From: Clostridium sp. CAG:343
GTDB taxonomy: Bacteria; Bacillota; Clostridia; TANB77; CAG-508
DNA length: 64,000 bases
Assembly (NCBI GenBank): GCA_000431335.1
Contig: FR888054.1
Coordinates: 124,001 to 188,000 of the forward strand
Direction of reading: 5' to 3'
Shown here: one piece after another, positions 1-8,257 of the stretch
Layout: each line of letters opens with the position of its first letter
How positions within the stretch are numbered: position 1 is the first letter of the stretch
Position numbers and translations under genes: made by a program
Notes under the pieces: model-generated
The model's input: the letters and a program-made list of their open reading frames with translations, nothing else
The model's database searches: none
What the model was told of the DNA's origin: nothing

Positions 1-1
1 A

Positions 2-409
2 ACAGAAAGTTCCATTAGAGAGATTGCAATACCCGAATTTATCATTTCTTTACTTGAGGAATATAAGTTATGGTATGAAGAACAAAAATCGATTTATAAC
101 GAATTGTGGAACGATTCTAATAGGTTATTTGTACAAGCAGATGGCAAACCAATGCATCCTTCTACCATTAGCAAATGGTTTGTAAAATATGTTGGTCAAA
201 TAGGTTTACCTGTAATTAATTTTCACGGATTAAGACATACAAATGCAAGTTTACTAGTTGCACAGAATATTGATATAGCAATAATTTCTGCGAGACTTGG
301 TCATGCACAAATAAGTACTACACTTAATTTTTATGTGCATCCACTACTTTCTCATAACAGAAAAGCTGGATATGCACTAGAAAACTTATTATTACCAACA
401 AGGTCTTAA
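2..409 (+). CDS. Tyrosine recombinase (phage/ICE-type integrase), 3' end only
   Basis: The frame is open from the window edge and runs without interruption to TAA at 409, so this is the C-terminal part of a gene that begins outside the window. It carries the catalytic core of tyrosine recombinases: HGLRHTNASLL (the H-x-x-R box), then RLGHAQISTTLNFYVHP with the H and the nucleophilic Tyr. Family knowledge: such enzymes integrate and excise phages and conjugative elements at tRNA genes. A tRNA-fMet 3' remnant lies about 270 bases downstream, which suggests the end of an earlier or neighbouring element. The first residues of the enzyme are not visible. Confidence 0.9.
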   Translation, partial: TESSIREIAIPEFIISLLEEYKLWYEEQKSIYNELWNDSNRLFVQADGKPMHPSTISKWFVKYVGQIGLPVINFHGLRHTNASLLVAQNIDIAIISARLGHAQISTTLNFYVHPLLSHNRKAGYALENLLLPTRS

Positions 410-460
410 TTTAAACTTTTTTCTAATTTTCACAAATTACAAATTTTCACGATAAAAAAT

Positions 461-500
461 AAAAGGCAACTAAATATTTTTAGATTTCCCATTGCCTTTT
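461..500 (+). terminator. Rho-independent terminator after the integrase fragment
   Basis: AAAAGGCAA at the 5' side pairs with TTGCCTTTT at the 3' side around a loop of about 22 bases, 50 bases after the integrase stop. The 3' arm itself provides the T run. Confidence 0.6.
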
Positions 501-901
501 ATTATATATAAAAAGTATAAATTTTTGATGAATTTTTATTGATATTTATGGCTTTTTAGGAGATTATTTTACCCAATTTTTACCCAAATCAACATAATAA
601 TGCTTAAAAATAGCATTATCGCAACCAATTTTTAGGCATAAAAAAATCACTAAAACCGTTACAGTTCTAATGATATATGGTTTGGTTGCGGGGGTAAGAC
701 TCGAACTTACGACCTTCGGGTTATGAGATCACATGCGGGAGAATCTTTATATTTTCAGTATATATTTTTTATTTATATTCAATATTTTCATTAAATCTAT
801 ACCAATTATCACATAAAAAAAAGTAACTACCTAATTTCTCCCCTAAATATAATTTTTTTATCAATATTTCTATTAATAATACAGTAACATTTTATTCTAT
901 T
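501..901. other. Non-coding stretch with tRNA remnant
   Basis: Apart from the initiator-tRNA 3' remnant at 683-727, I see no gene here. It contains two closely spaced TTTACCCAA-type words near 570-587 and a weak AATGCT/AGCATT hairpin near 600-620. The composition is AT-rich. Confidence 0.5.
683..727 (-). repeat. tRNA-fMet 3'-half remnant (attachment-site scar)
   Basis: Read on the minus strand, this is the anticodon-loop-to-CCA part of an initiator tRNA: CTCATAACCC, a T arm with GTAAG/CTTAC around TTCGAGT, then CCCCGCAACCA. No D arm or 5' acceptor strand precedes it, so it is not a functional tRNA. Its T stem differs from the intact tRNA at 5315-5390, so it derives from another allele or another element. 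It lies opposite in orientation to the integrase fragment upstream. Confidence 0.75.
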
Positions 902-1480
902 CTATAATTTTTTAGCTATCACATTGAATATATGCCAATGCTTCATTTTACCTAAACCAGTAAAATCATCTTTTTCAACTTCTATAAATTTTATAATTTT
1001 AAAATTCTCAAACAATTCTATTACCTGCTCTCTTGTTAAGAAAGTCATCTGTTCTTTTATACTCTTCCATTCATCATTATTTCCGAAGAAATTACCAACA
1101 AAATATCCATCTTTTAAAATGCTATCATTTATCTTATTCCATAATTCTTTAAAATTATTTTTATTGCAGAATGGAAGACTAAAATTAGCAATCACTAAAT
1201 TATTCTTTTCCAATTCAATTTTCTCAAATTTTTGTCTTAAAAATTTAAACTGCTTCGATTCTTCTTTAGATAGTTTCGTTTTAATTCTAGGTTCAATATC
1301 TTCTCTATCTATTGCTAATACATTCCAACCATTTTTTATTAAATATATTGTATCCCTTCCTGCTCCACATCCAAGTTCAACCGCATTGCCTGGTTCAATC
1401 TTTAATTCAATAAATTTTTTAACAATATAATTAGGATTTGCATCTGCTGTACTTTCATAATATTTCTCTATTTTTTTCAT
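902..1480 (-). CDS. Class I SAM-dependent methyltransferase
   Basis: 192 residues. The SAM-binding motif I is clear as VELGCGAGRDT (about residues 34-44), followed by a motif II acidic residue in LAIDRED. The layout resembles TehB/UbiE-like small-molecule methyltransferases. Substrate unknown. The start codon overlaps the stop of the upstream ASCH gene (ATGA), so the two are translationally coupled. It is the last gene of a minus-strand run of small nucleotide- and RNA-related enzymes. Confidence 0.8.
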   Translation of the reverse strand: MKKIEKYYESTADANPNYIVKKFIELKIEPGNAVELGCGAGRDTIYLIKNGWNVLAIDREDIEPRIKTKLSKEESKQFKFLRQKFEKIELEKNNLVIANFSLPFCNKNNFKELWNKINDSILKDGYFVGNFFGNNDEWKSIKEQMTFLTREQVIELFENFKIIKFIEVEKDDFTGLGKMKHWHIFNVIAKKL

Positions 1481-1860
1481 ATGTTATACTCCCACAAACT
1501 CAATTTTCCTTTTGCTTCTATTGGTTCATCAAATACTTCTACATTTTCCAGTTGCCAACCATAATTTTCTTTAAAAGAACTATCTGTGTATATATCTGCA
1601 TTTTCTTTTAATAACATCGCTTTAAATTCTGGTGACATTTTCACACAATCTACTAATGTTACTTTTCCTAATATTTTTCCTGCTGGCAAATCTTCTGGAA
1701 TATATTTTGCTAATCTTTTCATTGCCTCTTTATCTATTCCTTTTCCTGCATGTATTAATAAATCTCCTCTATATTTAGTTTGCCAACTTCTAAATTCAAA
1801 TCTTTTATCTCCTTGCATTATTAGTGTTGCCCAAGGTTGTTTTATTGTTAATACTTTCAT
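1477..1860 (-). CDS. ASCH-domain protein
   Basis: 127 residues beginning MKVLTIKQPWATLI, the typical N-terminus of ASCH (PUA-like fold) proteins, with the conserved KRFEFRSW segment and the GKILGKVTLVDC strand. Family knowledge: ASCH proteins are thought to bind RNA or modified nucleosides, and some are nucleoside amidohydrolases. The start is supported by GGAGGG 2-3 bases upstream. It overlaps the following methyltransferase by four bases and lies 8 bases after the NUDIX gene, so it belongs to an apparent operon. Confidence 0.8.
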   Translation of the reverse strand: MKVLTIKQPWATLIMQGDKRFEFRSWQTKYRGDLLIHAGKGIDKEAMKRLAKYIPEDLPAGKILGKVTLVDCVKMSPEFKAMLLKENADIYTDSSFKENYGWQLENVEVFDEPIEAKGKLSLWEYNI

Positions 1861-1868
1861 ATTCCCTC

Positions 1869-2288
1869 CTATATTTTTCTCTCCTTAAGTATTTTCTTAA
1901 ACAATTCCCTAGTATTATCATATGTAATTGTTTGCATTGCCTCATCAAAATCCAACCATTTTATATCATTCACTTCACATTCCTGTGCTTTTATCTCTCC
2001 ACCTGTACATTTTGCAATAAATAGGACCACTTGTTTCAATGTTCCTTTATCTGTTACATATTCCATTGTATATCTTTTATTAGCATCAATTTCTACGTCT
2101 AAATTTGTTTCTTCTTTTACTTCTCTAATTGCAGTTTCAATTTCTGTTTCATCTTTTTCGACATGTCCTTTCGGAAATCCCCAATGCCCTTTGGTTTGTT
2201 TAATTAATAACACTTTATTTTTATTTATTATGATACATCCACAAGATTTCTCTCTTTCTTTATTAGTCTCACTTAATATCTTATTCAA
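1869..2288 (-). CDS. NUDIX hydrolase
   Basis: About 139 residues. The Nudix box is complete: GHVEKDETEIETAIREVKEE (G-x5-E-x7-REVxEE) and is followed by L/V residues. The GHWGFPKGH lead-in resembles Ap4A hydrolase-like MutT proteins. I choose the TTG start at 2288 because AAGGAGG lies 8 bases upstream and GCIIINKNKVLL then begins at the usual place. An upstream extension to 2342 has no Shine-Dalgarno. It leads the ASCH-methyltransferase run. Confidence 0.82.
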   Translation of the reverse strand: MNKILSETNKEREKSCGCIIINKNKVLLIKQTKGHWGFPKGHVEKDETEIETAIREVKEETNLDVEIDANKRYTMEYVTDKGTLKQVVLFIAKCTGGEIKAQECEVNDIKWLDFDEAMQTITYDNTRELFKKILKERKI

Positions 2289-2477
2289 TTCTATTTCCTC
2301 CTTTTTAACAAAACAATTATATATATATATCGGTATGTCCAATTATTTATTTTTTTGATATCCTATTACTTTTAATGAATCTTTCGCATCCTCTATAAAA
2401 TATCACAATTAATTGACTCTTGTCCTAATATATCCCCTTTATTATTAAATTTCTTAATTTTAGATGTTATTTTTTAA

Positions 2478-3105
2478 TTATTTTATTTGTTCCAAACTTA
2501 CTAATTTATTTTTTCTAAAAATCATTTTTAACAAACAAGGAGATGTTATATTCAAAATAGTATTATTGTATACTAATTTAACCTCTTCATTTACTTCACA
2601 CCAATTTAATAAAAAGAATTTTATCGCTCCCCCGATGACTTACAACAGCAATTTTATTTTCTTCATACTCTTTGAGTATTCTATTTAAAAAAATATTCAT
2701 TCTTTTTCTTGTATCTTCTGCACTTTCACCATCAGAAGTCTTATAATTTCTGTCTAATAATTGTTCTTGAGATGGATCTCTTGTACTTTTGTCTTTCATA
2801 AATTTTCCTAATTCTTTTAAATTTCCTAATTTTCTTTCATTTAAGTTACTATCTAAATTAATAGGTAAATTATTAGTATTAGCAATATATTTTGCAGTCG
2901 CTTTTGCCCTTGTATAACTACTTGACCAAATAACGTCAATATTCTTTAACTCAGTATTTTCGCTTAATTTCTTTGATTGCTCTTCACCATATACAGACAA
3001 TATTTCTTTTTCGTTAATTATTTGTGTTTCTTCATTTGTATTTCTAATTCCATTTTCAACAACAGTTTCAGCATGTCTAATTAAATAGATTATAGTATTT
3101 TCCAT
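2478..3105 (-). CDS. Histidine phosphatase (phosphoglycerate mutase-like), +1 frameshift at CGG
   Basis: The N-terminus has the RHG-type motif LIRHAETVVENG and later WSSSYTRAKAT. The zero frame ends soon after VVSH with CGG GGG AGC and a TGA at 2596. Skipping the single C at 2634 restores a family-typical end: SHGGAIKFFLLNWCEVNEE and on to TAA at 2478, giving 213 residues. The second catalytic His sits directly before the skipped base. Start taken at 3105, since GGAG lies nine bases upstream; the ATG at 3120 lacks a ribosome site. Function: phosphate-ester hydrolysis, substrate unknown. This is the only one of the six CGG-break genes on the minus strand. Confidence 0.82.
2632..2634 (-). other. 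CGG +1 frameshift site (histidine phosphatase)
   Basis: Context on the coding strand: AGT CAT C GGG GGA GCG. The zero frame would read CGG as Arg and stop 12 codons later; the +1 frame reads Ser-His-Gly-Gly-Ala, as in relatives of this phosphatase. Confidence 0.75.
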
Positions 3106-3148
3106 CTTCAATAACTCCATTTCTCATATTAAAAGTTAATATGTTTAA

Positions 3149-3457
3149 CTAATTTTTTCTTAATAATTCTGTATAATATATGACTTCCTTTTCTAATTTT
3201 TTCGCATATTCAATTTCTAAACTTGTGCTATCTCCAATATAATTATTTACATTCACAACTAAAATAGCATCAGATAATTCTATTCTTTTAAAATGTTCCT
3301 CTTTTAGTTTCGCTAATTGTTCTTTTGTTCTTTCAACATTCTCTATAATTGGATAAATAGGTGTCAAAATACAATTACCTAATAAAGCCATTTTTTCTGC
3401 AATTTCCATCATCTCTTTTTTGAATTTTAAACTTCCACATAACGTTATTATTTTCAT
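3149..3457 (-). CDS. Nucleoside 2-deoxyribosyltransferase-like protein
   Basis: 102 residues. It starts MKIITLCGSLKFKKEM, a Rossmann-like first strand with the GS loop seen in this superfamily, and has LSDAILVVNVNNYIGDSTSLEIEYAKK with the conserved D and the catalytic-type Glu in the S-x-E segment. Family knowledge: these enzymes exchange or hydrolyse the N-glycosidic bond of (deoxy)nucleosides. A weak GGGAG lies upstream of the ATG. It precedes the histidine phosphatase by about 40 bases. The exact reaction cannot be told. Confidence 0.7.
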   Translation of the reverse strand: MKIITLCGSLKFKKEMMEIAEKMALLGNCILTPIYPIIENVERTKEQLAKLKEEHFKRIELSDAILVVNVNNYIGDSTSLEIEYAKKLEKEVIYYTELLRKN

Positions 3458-3589
3458 TTTTTAAATTCTCCCTATCATTTTCCACAATTATACCACTCCC
3501 TGTGTACAAATCCAATACATTTATATTCATTTTTTAGTCAAATTAACCCAAAAGATCAAGAAAAAAGCAAATGCTAAAATCTAGCAAAT

Positions 3590-4256
3590 GCTTATAATCT
3601 TTCATACCTACATAAAAAGCTTCTTTTCTATCTTTTCTAGCAGTAACTCCTGCTATTGCACCATATTTTTTATTTGATACACCATTACTATAAAATTTTC
3701 TCATATTCTTTTCTAAGTGATCCTACAGTTTGAAAATATCTGGAATTATATACTTCATTTTTGCATATGGATTTTGCATAGAATTTCCTAATTCCTTATG
3801 AATATTTATATAATTTTTAATGCATTGTCCTTTTCCTGTTTATGAAATTATTGGATTTTCATTTTTATCAGGATACTTATCAATATTAAATAAGTTTAAT
3901 ATTGATACTATATCTGTTACATCAATATCTCCATGCACTTCATCATCCTGAAATCCAATTGTGACTAAATCGTTTTTATTGTCATATTTTACTGATTTAG
4001 CAGAAATCGTTAATCCCCTATTTAACAAATAAAAATTGTTACTCTTTCCATTAAGTAATGATGCCCTTATTTTTTTGGCAACTGCTGTAGTAAGTTTTTG
4101 TTCCCTTGGATTAGTTTCCATTGGAATATCTTTAAGAATGTCTTTTATATCACAAATCATTATATACATTTCTGAATTATCCATATAGTTGTTTAAATTG
4201 TAAAATGGATTTGGAATTTTCCTAAAAGATTTTGTTTTAAAATTTAAAAGTTTCAT
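3590..4256 (-). pseudogene. Decayed AIPR-family (abortive infection phage resistance) gene
   Basis: The 5' part is well preserved, with NPREQKLTTAVAKKI and NFYLLNRGLTISAKSVKYDN, characteristic of AIPR proteins. After DDEVHGDID the usual GGHT segment is missing, and the sequence jumps to VSILNLFNIDKYP. An in-frame TAA at 3840 follows PIIS; beyond it TGKGQCIKNYINIHKE, NPYAKMKYIIPDIFKL and YGAIAGVTARKDRK are still recognisable in broken frames down to about 3590. The start at 4256 has AAGGAGG. So this is a deleted and interrupted defence gene, not an expressed full protein. None of its breaks is at CGG. Confidence 0.72.
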
Positions 4257-4378
4257 TTTTTCCTCCTTTTCACATATAAGTGATTTTTTATTAGAATACA
4301 CAATATCCATTGTCATTCTTTTTGCATTTTATAATTAATTTCTATTGAAGTAAACGCTATGTTAAAAAGGAGAAATTT

Positions 4379-4537
4379 ATGAATATAAATGAAAAAATAG
4401 GTCTAAATATTAGAAAATATAGGGAAGAACAAGGGTACACACAGAATGATTTCGCAGAAGAATGTCAAATAAGTAGAGCTTATTATGGAAGGATAGAAAG
4501 AGGAGAACATAGTATAACAGTAGAAACTTCCTCTTGA
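4379..4537 (+). CDS. Truncated XRE-family HTH protein (52 residues)
   Basis: ATG 4379 follows AAGGAGAAA. The product has one cro/C1-type helix-turn-helix: IGLNIRKYREEQGYTQNDFA, then CQISRAYYGRIERGEHS, after which TGA at 4537 ends it within what would normally be the fifth helix. Normal members continue with a longer helix pair, so this is either a minimal regulator or a remnant. It is divergent from the AIPR pseudogene, which suggests a former regulator or partner. Confidence 0.6.
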   Translation: MNINEKIGLNIRKYREEQGYTQNDFAEECQISRAYYGRIERGEHSITVETSS

Positions 4538-4562
4538 TTTAATCATTTATTATAATAAAATA

Positions 4563-4590
4563 TTGACAATAAATTTTTTTCTAATATAAT
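4563..4590 (+). promoter_or_regulatory. Sigma-A promoter for the P-loop kinase gene
   Basis: TTGACA at 4563-4568, a 16-base spacer, and TATAAT at 4585-4590, both perfect consensus, 58 bases before the ATG at 4649. Confidence 0.75.
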
Positions 4591-4648
4591 AAATATTAAA
4601 TTATTACTTTACTAAAAACTTATTTTAATAATTATATGGAGGTCTTAT

Positions 4649-5185
4649 ATGTATAATCGAATTTCTATTGTTGGAGGATCTGGTAGTGGGAAAAGTACTT
4701 TATGTAATATTTTATCTAAAGAACTTAATTTACCTGCCATTCATTTAGACAGTCTAAACTATAAACCAAATTGGGTTGAACTTGATAAAAATGAAAGAGA
4801 CAAAATTATATCTGCTAAATCTTCTGAAGAGAAATGGATAATTGATGGAAACTATAACAATACTATCAAAGAAAGATTTAATAAAGCTGACTTAATTATT
4901 TGGCTAGATTACTCTACTTTTTCTCAATTAAAAGGTGTTTTTAAAAGAATAATAACAACATTCAATAAGGAACGTCCTGAAATCCCTGGTTGCAAAGAAC
5001 GATTAAATTTTACTTTTATAAAATATGTTGCTACATATAATAGAAAAAAACGTCCTTTGCTTTTAGAAAATTTAAAAGATATTTCTCCTGATAAAATATT
5101 AATATTTAAAAATCAAAAAGCTTTAAATAAATGGTTAATTGATTTTACACATAACAAAAATATTTTAAATAACATTAAAAACTAA
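4649..5185 (+). CDS. P-loop NTPase, FlaR/topology-modulation-protein-like kinase
   Basis: 178 residues. Walker A is GGSGSGKST at residues 9-17; the following IHLDSLNYKPNW and WIIDGNYNNT segments are typical of the small adenylate-kinase-like proteins annotated as topology modulation protein or FlaR. DLIIWLDYS is the Walker B-like strand. GGAGG precedes the ATG by six bases. The physiological substrate is not known. It is a single-gene unit with its own consensus promoter, and ends 130 bases before tRNA-fMet. Confidence 0.8.
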   Translation: MYNRISIVGGSGSGKSTLCNILSKELNLPAIHLDSLNYKPNWVELDKNERDKIISAKSSEEKWIIDGNYNNTIKERFNKADLIIWLDYSTFSQLKGVFKRIITTFNKERPEIPGCKERLNFTFIKYVATYNRKKRPLLLENLKDISPDKILIFKNQKALNKWLIDFTHNKNILNNIKN

Positions 5186-5271
5186 AATTTTGTAATAAAT
5201 CTTTTTTATTAGAATATAATATATTATATGACCCTACAACACTAAATTCTTTAATAATTTAATAAAATGTA

Positions 5272-5300
5272 TTGACAAAGTACAGGTTTAGCCTTATAAT
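5272..5300 (+). promoter_or_regulatory. Consensus sigma-A promoter of tRNA-fMet
   Basis: TTGACA (5272-5277), 17-base spacer, TATAAT (5295-5300), ending 14 bases before the tRNA 5' end. Both hexamers and the spacing are perfect, as expected for a stable-RNA promoter. Confidence 0.9.
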
Positions 5301-5314
5301 AATAATTGTTATAT

Positions 5315-5390
5315 CGCGGGGTGGAGCAGTTGGCAGCTCGTTGGGCTCATAACCCAAAGGTCGGTAGTTCGAGTCTACCCTCCGCAACCA
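5315..5390 (+). tRNA. Initiator tRNA-fMet (CAT), CCA encoded
   Basis: A 76-base cloverleaf with anticodon CAT in the CTCATAA loop. Two initiator hallmarks are visible: the C1-A72 mismatch at the acceptor end and three consecutive G-C pairs closing the anticodon stem (TTGGG/CCCAA). The T arm is GGTAG-TTCGAGT-CTACC and CCA is encoded. The 3' half is the attachment site of the following integrative element; the acceptor stem has G6-U67, whereas the displaced copy at 15200 would restore G-C. Confidence 0.95.
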
Positions 5391-5393
5391 ATT
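5343..5393 (+). repeat. attL direct repeat (within tRNA-fMet)
   Basis: 51 bases starting GGGCTCATAACCC and running past the CCA end into AATT. It is repeated at 15200-15250 with one mismatch (T at 5381, C in the other copy). The first 38 bases are identical, and the strand exchange must lie in the shared part. Confidence 0.9.
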
Positions 5394-5406
5394 CGAGAGT
5401 TTTTAC

Positions 5407-5426
5407 TTAAAGGGATATCCCTTTAA
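5407..5426. repeat. Perfect 20-bp palindrome inside the left end of the element
   Basis: TTAAAGGGATATCCCTTTAA, 14 bases inside the attL repeat. It may be an Int/Xis arm site or part of the tRNA 3' processing/termination region. Confidence 0.6.
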
Positions 5427-5441
5427 ATGTAATTTTAATAC

Positions 5442-5477
5442 AGAGATTTTACTATAAAAAGTAAGGTCTCTTTTTTG
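5442..5477 (+). terminator. Terminator of the tRNA-fMet transcript
   Basis: AGAGATTTTAC pairs (with G-U pairs) with GTAAGGTCTCT across a short A-rich loop and is followed by six T residues. Confidence 0.75.
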
Positions 5478-5548
5478 TATTCTATAAACACTTTCATACT
5501 CTATAGATTTGCCCTTCAGCAAAATTTAAAGATTTGGAGGTGCATAAT

Positions 5549-6250
5549 ATGAGTAAAAAAGAACAACCAAATTATTATGCAATAATACCTGCAACAGTTA
5601 GGTATGACACTAATCTAAAATATACAGAAAAATTATTATATGGAGAAATTACAGCATTATCCAATAAAAATGGTTATTGTTATGCTCAAAATAAATACTT
5701 TGCAGATTTATATAATGTAACAGCCGTCTCAGTTAGCAGATGGATTTCACATTTGCAACAGCTTGGATATATAAAAACAGAAGTTATAAGAAATGAAAAT
5801 AAAGAAATAGTATCAAGAAATATTTACATTGTAGATATCCCCTATTATCAAAAAAATCAATACCCCTATATACAAAAAAGTATAGAGGGTATTAACAAAA
5901 ATGTTAAAGATAATAATATAAAATATAATATAGATGATTTATTTCATTTAATTATAAATAATAGCAACGAAATTCCAGAAGAATTTTTAGCAATAATTGA
6001 TAGGTTAGAATTTAATTATAAACCTTATATGCTTCAATATATGAAAGAAGATAAAATTAATATGGTAAAAAATGTTATATATGTTTTATATGATTTGTAT
6101 AATAGTAATTTTCAATTTTTATTGCAAAATGTAAGTAGAGAATATTTAATAAATTTATATTTTTTAGCAGTGGATAATAAACCAGATACCTTATTAAATT
6201 ATTACAAAAAATCTATCATAAATAGTAGTACAAACTATAAAAAAATATAA
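5549..6250 (+). CDS. HTH (HTH_36/DnaD-like) replication-initiation-type protein
   Basis: 233 residues from ATG 5549, which has GGAGG ten bases upstream; the earlier in-frame TTG would lie on the ribosome site itself. The N-terminal 85 residues form a winged helix of the type found in plasmid and ICE replication initiators: YYAIIPATVRYDTNLKYTEK, NGYCYAQNKYFADLYNV, VSRWISHLQQLGYIKTE. The C-terminal part is helical, AT-coded and not recognised. As first gene of the element it probably acts in replication or maintenance of the excised form. Inference from position and fold only. Confidence 0.68.
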   Translation: MSKKEQPNYYAIIPATVRYDTNLKYTEKLLYGEITALSNKNGYCYAQNKYFADLYNVTAVSVSRWISHLQQLGYIKTEVIRNENKEIVSRNIYIVDIPYYQKNQYPYIQKSIEGINKNVKDNNIKYNIDDLFHLIINNSNEIPEEFLAIIDRLEFNYKPYMLQYMKEDKINMVKNVIYVLYDLYNSNFQFLLQNVSREYLINLYFLAVDNKPDTLLNYYKKSIINSSTNYKKI

Positions 6251-6403
6251 GTTTTACAGTAACAAAAAGTATGGCAAAATTAGCTTTTTTTCAAGAAGAA
6301 ATTTGGCATATTTTAGAGTACAATGAAATGCATATATTTCAAGTGTTTTATAATTTTTATTACATGTTTTTTGAAGTGGAGGTAGGTTGCAATATCGGAA
6401 GAT

Positions 6404-6493
6404 ATGGCATACCTACCAAAAGGACAATTTATTGATAAACTTTTAGTTCGTATTGGAGGTGATGATAATTTTGAATTATTTTTTGAAAGATAA
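6404..6493 (+). CDS. Possible 29-residue small protein
   Basis: ATG 6404 to TAA 6493, beginning MAYLPKGQFIDKLL and overlapping the next gene by 23 bases. GGAGG at 6379-6383 is too far for this ATG (about 20 bases) but well placed for an in-frame ATA at 6392, which would give a 33-residue product. No family recognised; it could be a leader for the downstream gene. Confidence 0.3.
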   Translation: MAYLPKGQFIDKLLVRIGGDDNFELFFER

Positions 6494-7364
6494 AGAGGAG
6501 ATTTCTTTAATAAAATTTATTGCAAAATATCAATGTTTAAATGTAAATAGTGCAAAATATTTTTTTAGTAGTAGTAGATATTATAGAAATAGAATTAAAA
6601 ATCTAATAGATAAAAATTTTTTAAGAAAAATTAAGTGGATACTGGTATTAGGAAAATCAGGAATTCAATATGTAAAACTATTAAATTTTGAGTACAACAA
6701 ATTGAATAAAAACCAAAAATATAGAGAAAGACTATTAAAATTAAGTAACATAGCTACTTTTTATTATAATTGTAATACAGTTGATTTTATACCATCATTT
6801 GCAATAAAAGATAAAACAATACTTACGACAACAGGTAGAAGATTTATAGGAATATTTAATATAAATGGATTTGAATACTTGGCTTATCAAATTTTTAAAG
6901 AACATGACAATAGATATATTGAATCTGTAGCCTTTGATATACAAAAAGAAATGAAATATAGCAATATTATTATTTTAGTAAATGATATAAACAGAATAGA
7001 TTTCAGTTATTTTGCCTTTGGGAAGAATCAAATATTAGTAATTGAAGATAATGATATTAATAGAGAAAAATTAAAATATTTACATAGTATGAGATGGAAA
7101 GAATTAATAGATAAGTATTATAGTAATGTTCATTTATCTGAATATAGCTTTTGTGAATATTCAAATAATAAAGATAAATTTATTAATACTTTTTACTTTA
7201 TAGATACTGAAAAGATTAACAGATTTAGATATTTTATAAATGAGAATTCCACTAAAAGAACATATATTATTTGTGATGCAGAACTGGAAACAAAATTACG
7301 AAAAGAACTACCTGATGCTAACTATTGTATGGTGGATTTTGAAAAATATATTGATAAAGAGTGA
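6471..7364 (+). CDS. Replication-relaxation-like winged-helix protein
   Basis: 297 residues from TTG 6471, preceded by a full GGAGGTGAT. The first 70 residues look like a winged helix (SLIKFIAKYQCLNVNSAKYF, YRNRIKNLIDKNFLRK), and the rest has alternating strands and helices. This order is that of the Replic_Relax proteins of mobile elements, and the chromosomal protein at 43928-44863 has a similar plan. Similarity is judged by eye and is weak. Very lysine- and asparagine-rich. Context supports a role in element replication or maintenance. Confidence 0.45.
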   Translation: MNYFLKDKEEISLIKFIAKYQCLNVNSAKYFFSSSRYYRNRIKNLIDKNFLRKIKWILVLGKSGIQYVKLLNFEYNKLNKNQKYRERLLKLSNIATFYYNCNTVDFIPSFAIKDKTILTTTGRRFIGIFNINGFEYLAYQIFKEHDNRYIESVAFDIQKEMKYSNIIILVNDINRIDFSYFAFGKNQILVIEDNDINREKLKYLHSMRWKELIDKYYSNVHLSEYSFCEYSNNKDKFINTFYFIDTEKINRFRYFINENSTKRTYIICDAELETKLRKELPDANYCMVDFEKYIDKE

Positions 7365-7720
7365 AGATATTATTGTTGTTAGTTGGAGAGTAATAACTTA
7401 GATTACATTATAAGCAGAGTGTTTCGAGATTTAGTGCCACTCGGCTATAATTTGGAAAACATATATCAAATTATAAAGATTTTTAAATTGTGATTTTAAT
7501 GTTGATTATACATAAAAAAAGTTAAAAATAGAGATGGTAAAATTGAAGAATGCTGGTAATGAAAATTTAAATATTACAATCTTTTTGCTATTATATGGAA
7601 CTATTTTAAAAAATATTATAAACTTTGAAAGGATATATAAAGTTAATGGACTCATATAAATAGAAAAATAAATGTTAGTTACAGATTTTATTATTACAAG
7701 ACATAGGAAGGGGAAAATAA
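7365..7720 (+). other. Intergenic stretch before the sigma gene
   Basis: No convincing gene. A 42-codon frame from ATG 7533 (starting MVKLKNAGNENLN) has no ribosome site and may be a fossil. The CTTTGAAAGG near 7622-7631 could be part of the ECF-sigma autoregulatory promoter, but I cannot show it. Confidence 0.4.
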
Positions 7721-8257
7721 ATGGAAGAATTAGTGGTAAAGGCTAAGAAAGGAGATAAAGAAGCTTTTACACAAATAGTGTTAATATTAAAAGAAGATTT
7801 ATACAAGATAGCAAAAACTAGAATTACAAATGAAGCAGATATAGAAGATGCCATTCAAGAAACAATGATTGAAGCATATAAATCTATAAAAAAGATAAAG
7901 GATGTAAGTAAAATAAAGCAATGGATAATTAAAATATTGATTAATAAATGCAATAGAATATATAGAAGAAAATACAAAAAGGACATTTCCATAGACGAAT
8001 ATAATTTAGAAAAATATATTATTCTAAATGGATATAAAGATGTAGAAAACGATTTAAGTTTTTACTCTTTATTAAAGAATCTAAATTATAAAGAAAGAAT
8101 AATATTAACATTATATTACATGGAAGAATATTCAGTAAAGGAAATTAAAGAAATAACTAAAATGAACGAAAACACAATAAATACTTGTTTGCATAGGGCA
8201 AGAAAGAAAATAAAAGAAGATATAGGAGGAGAATTTGTTGATGAAAGAGTCAAGTGA
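7721..8257 (+). CDS. ECF-type RNA polymerase sigma factor
   Basis: 178 residues. Region 2: DLYKIAKTRITNEADIEDAI followed by QETMIEAYKSIKKI, the usual core-binding and -10 recognition helices. Region 4: LNYKERIILTLYYMEEYSVK and NTINTCLHRARKKIKE, the -35 reading HTH. No region 3, so it is an ECF (group 4) factor. AGGAAGGGG precedes the ATG. The next gene overlaps it by 17 bases and encodes a membrane protein likely to be its anti-sigma factor. Carried by the integrative element. Confidence 0.88.
   Translation: MEELVVKAKKGDKEAFTQIVLILKEDLYKIAKTRITNEADIEDAIQETMIEAYKSIKKIKDVSKIKQWIIKILINKCNRIYRRKYKKDISIDEYNLEKYIILNGYKDVENDLSFYSLLKNLNYKERIILTLYYMEEYSVKEIKEITKMNENTINTCLHRARKKIKEDIGGEFVDERVK

Noticed and set aside
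5534..5548. TTG 5534 as start of the HTH protein
   Set aside because: It overlaps the GGAGG ribosome site that serves ATG 5549.
7533..7661. Short frame in the gap before the sigma gene
   Set aside because: No ribosome site and no recognisable motif; mentioned only as a possible fossil.
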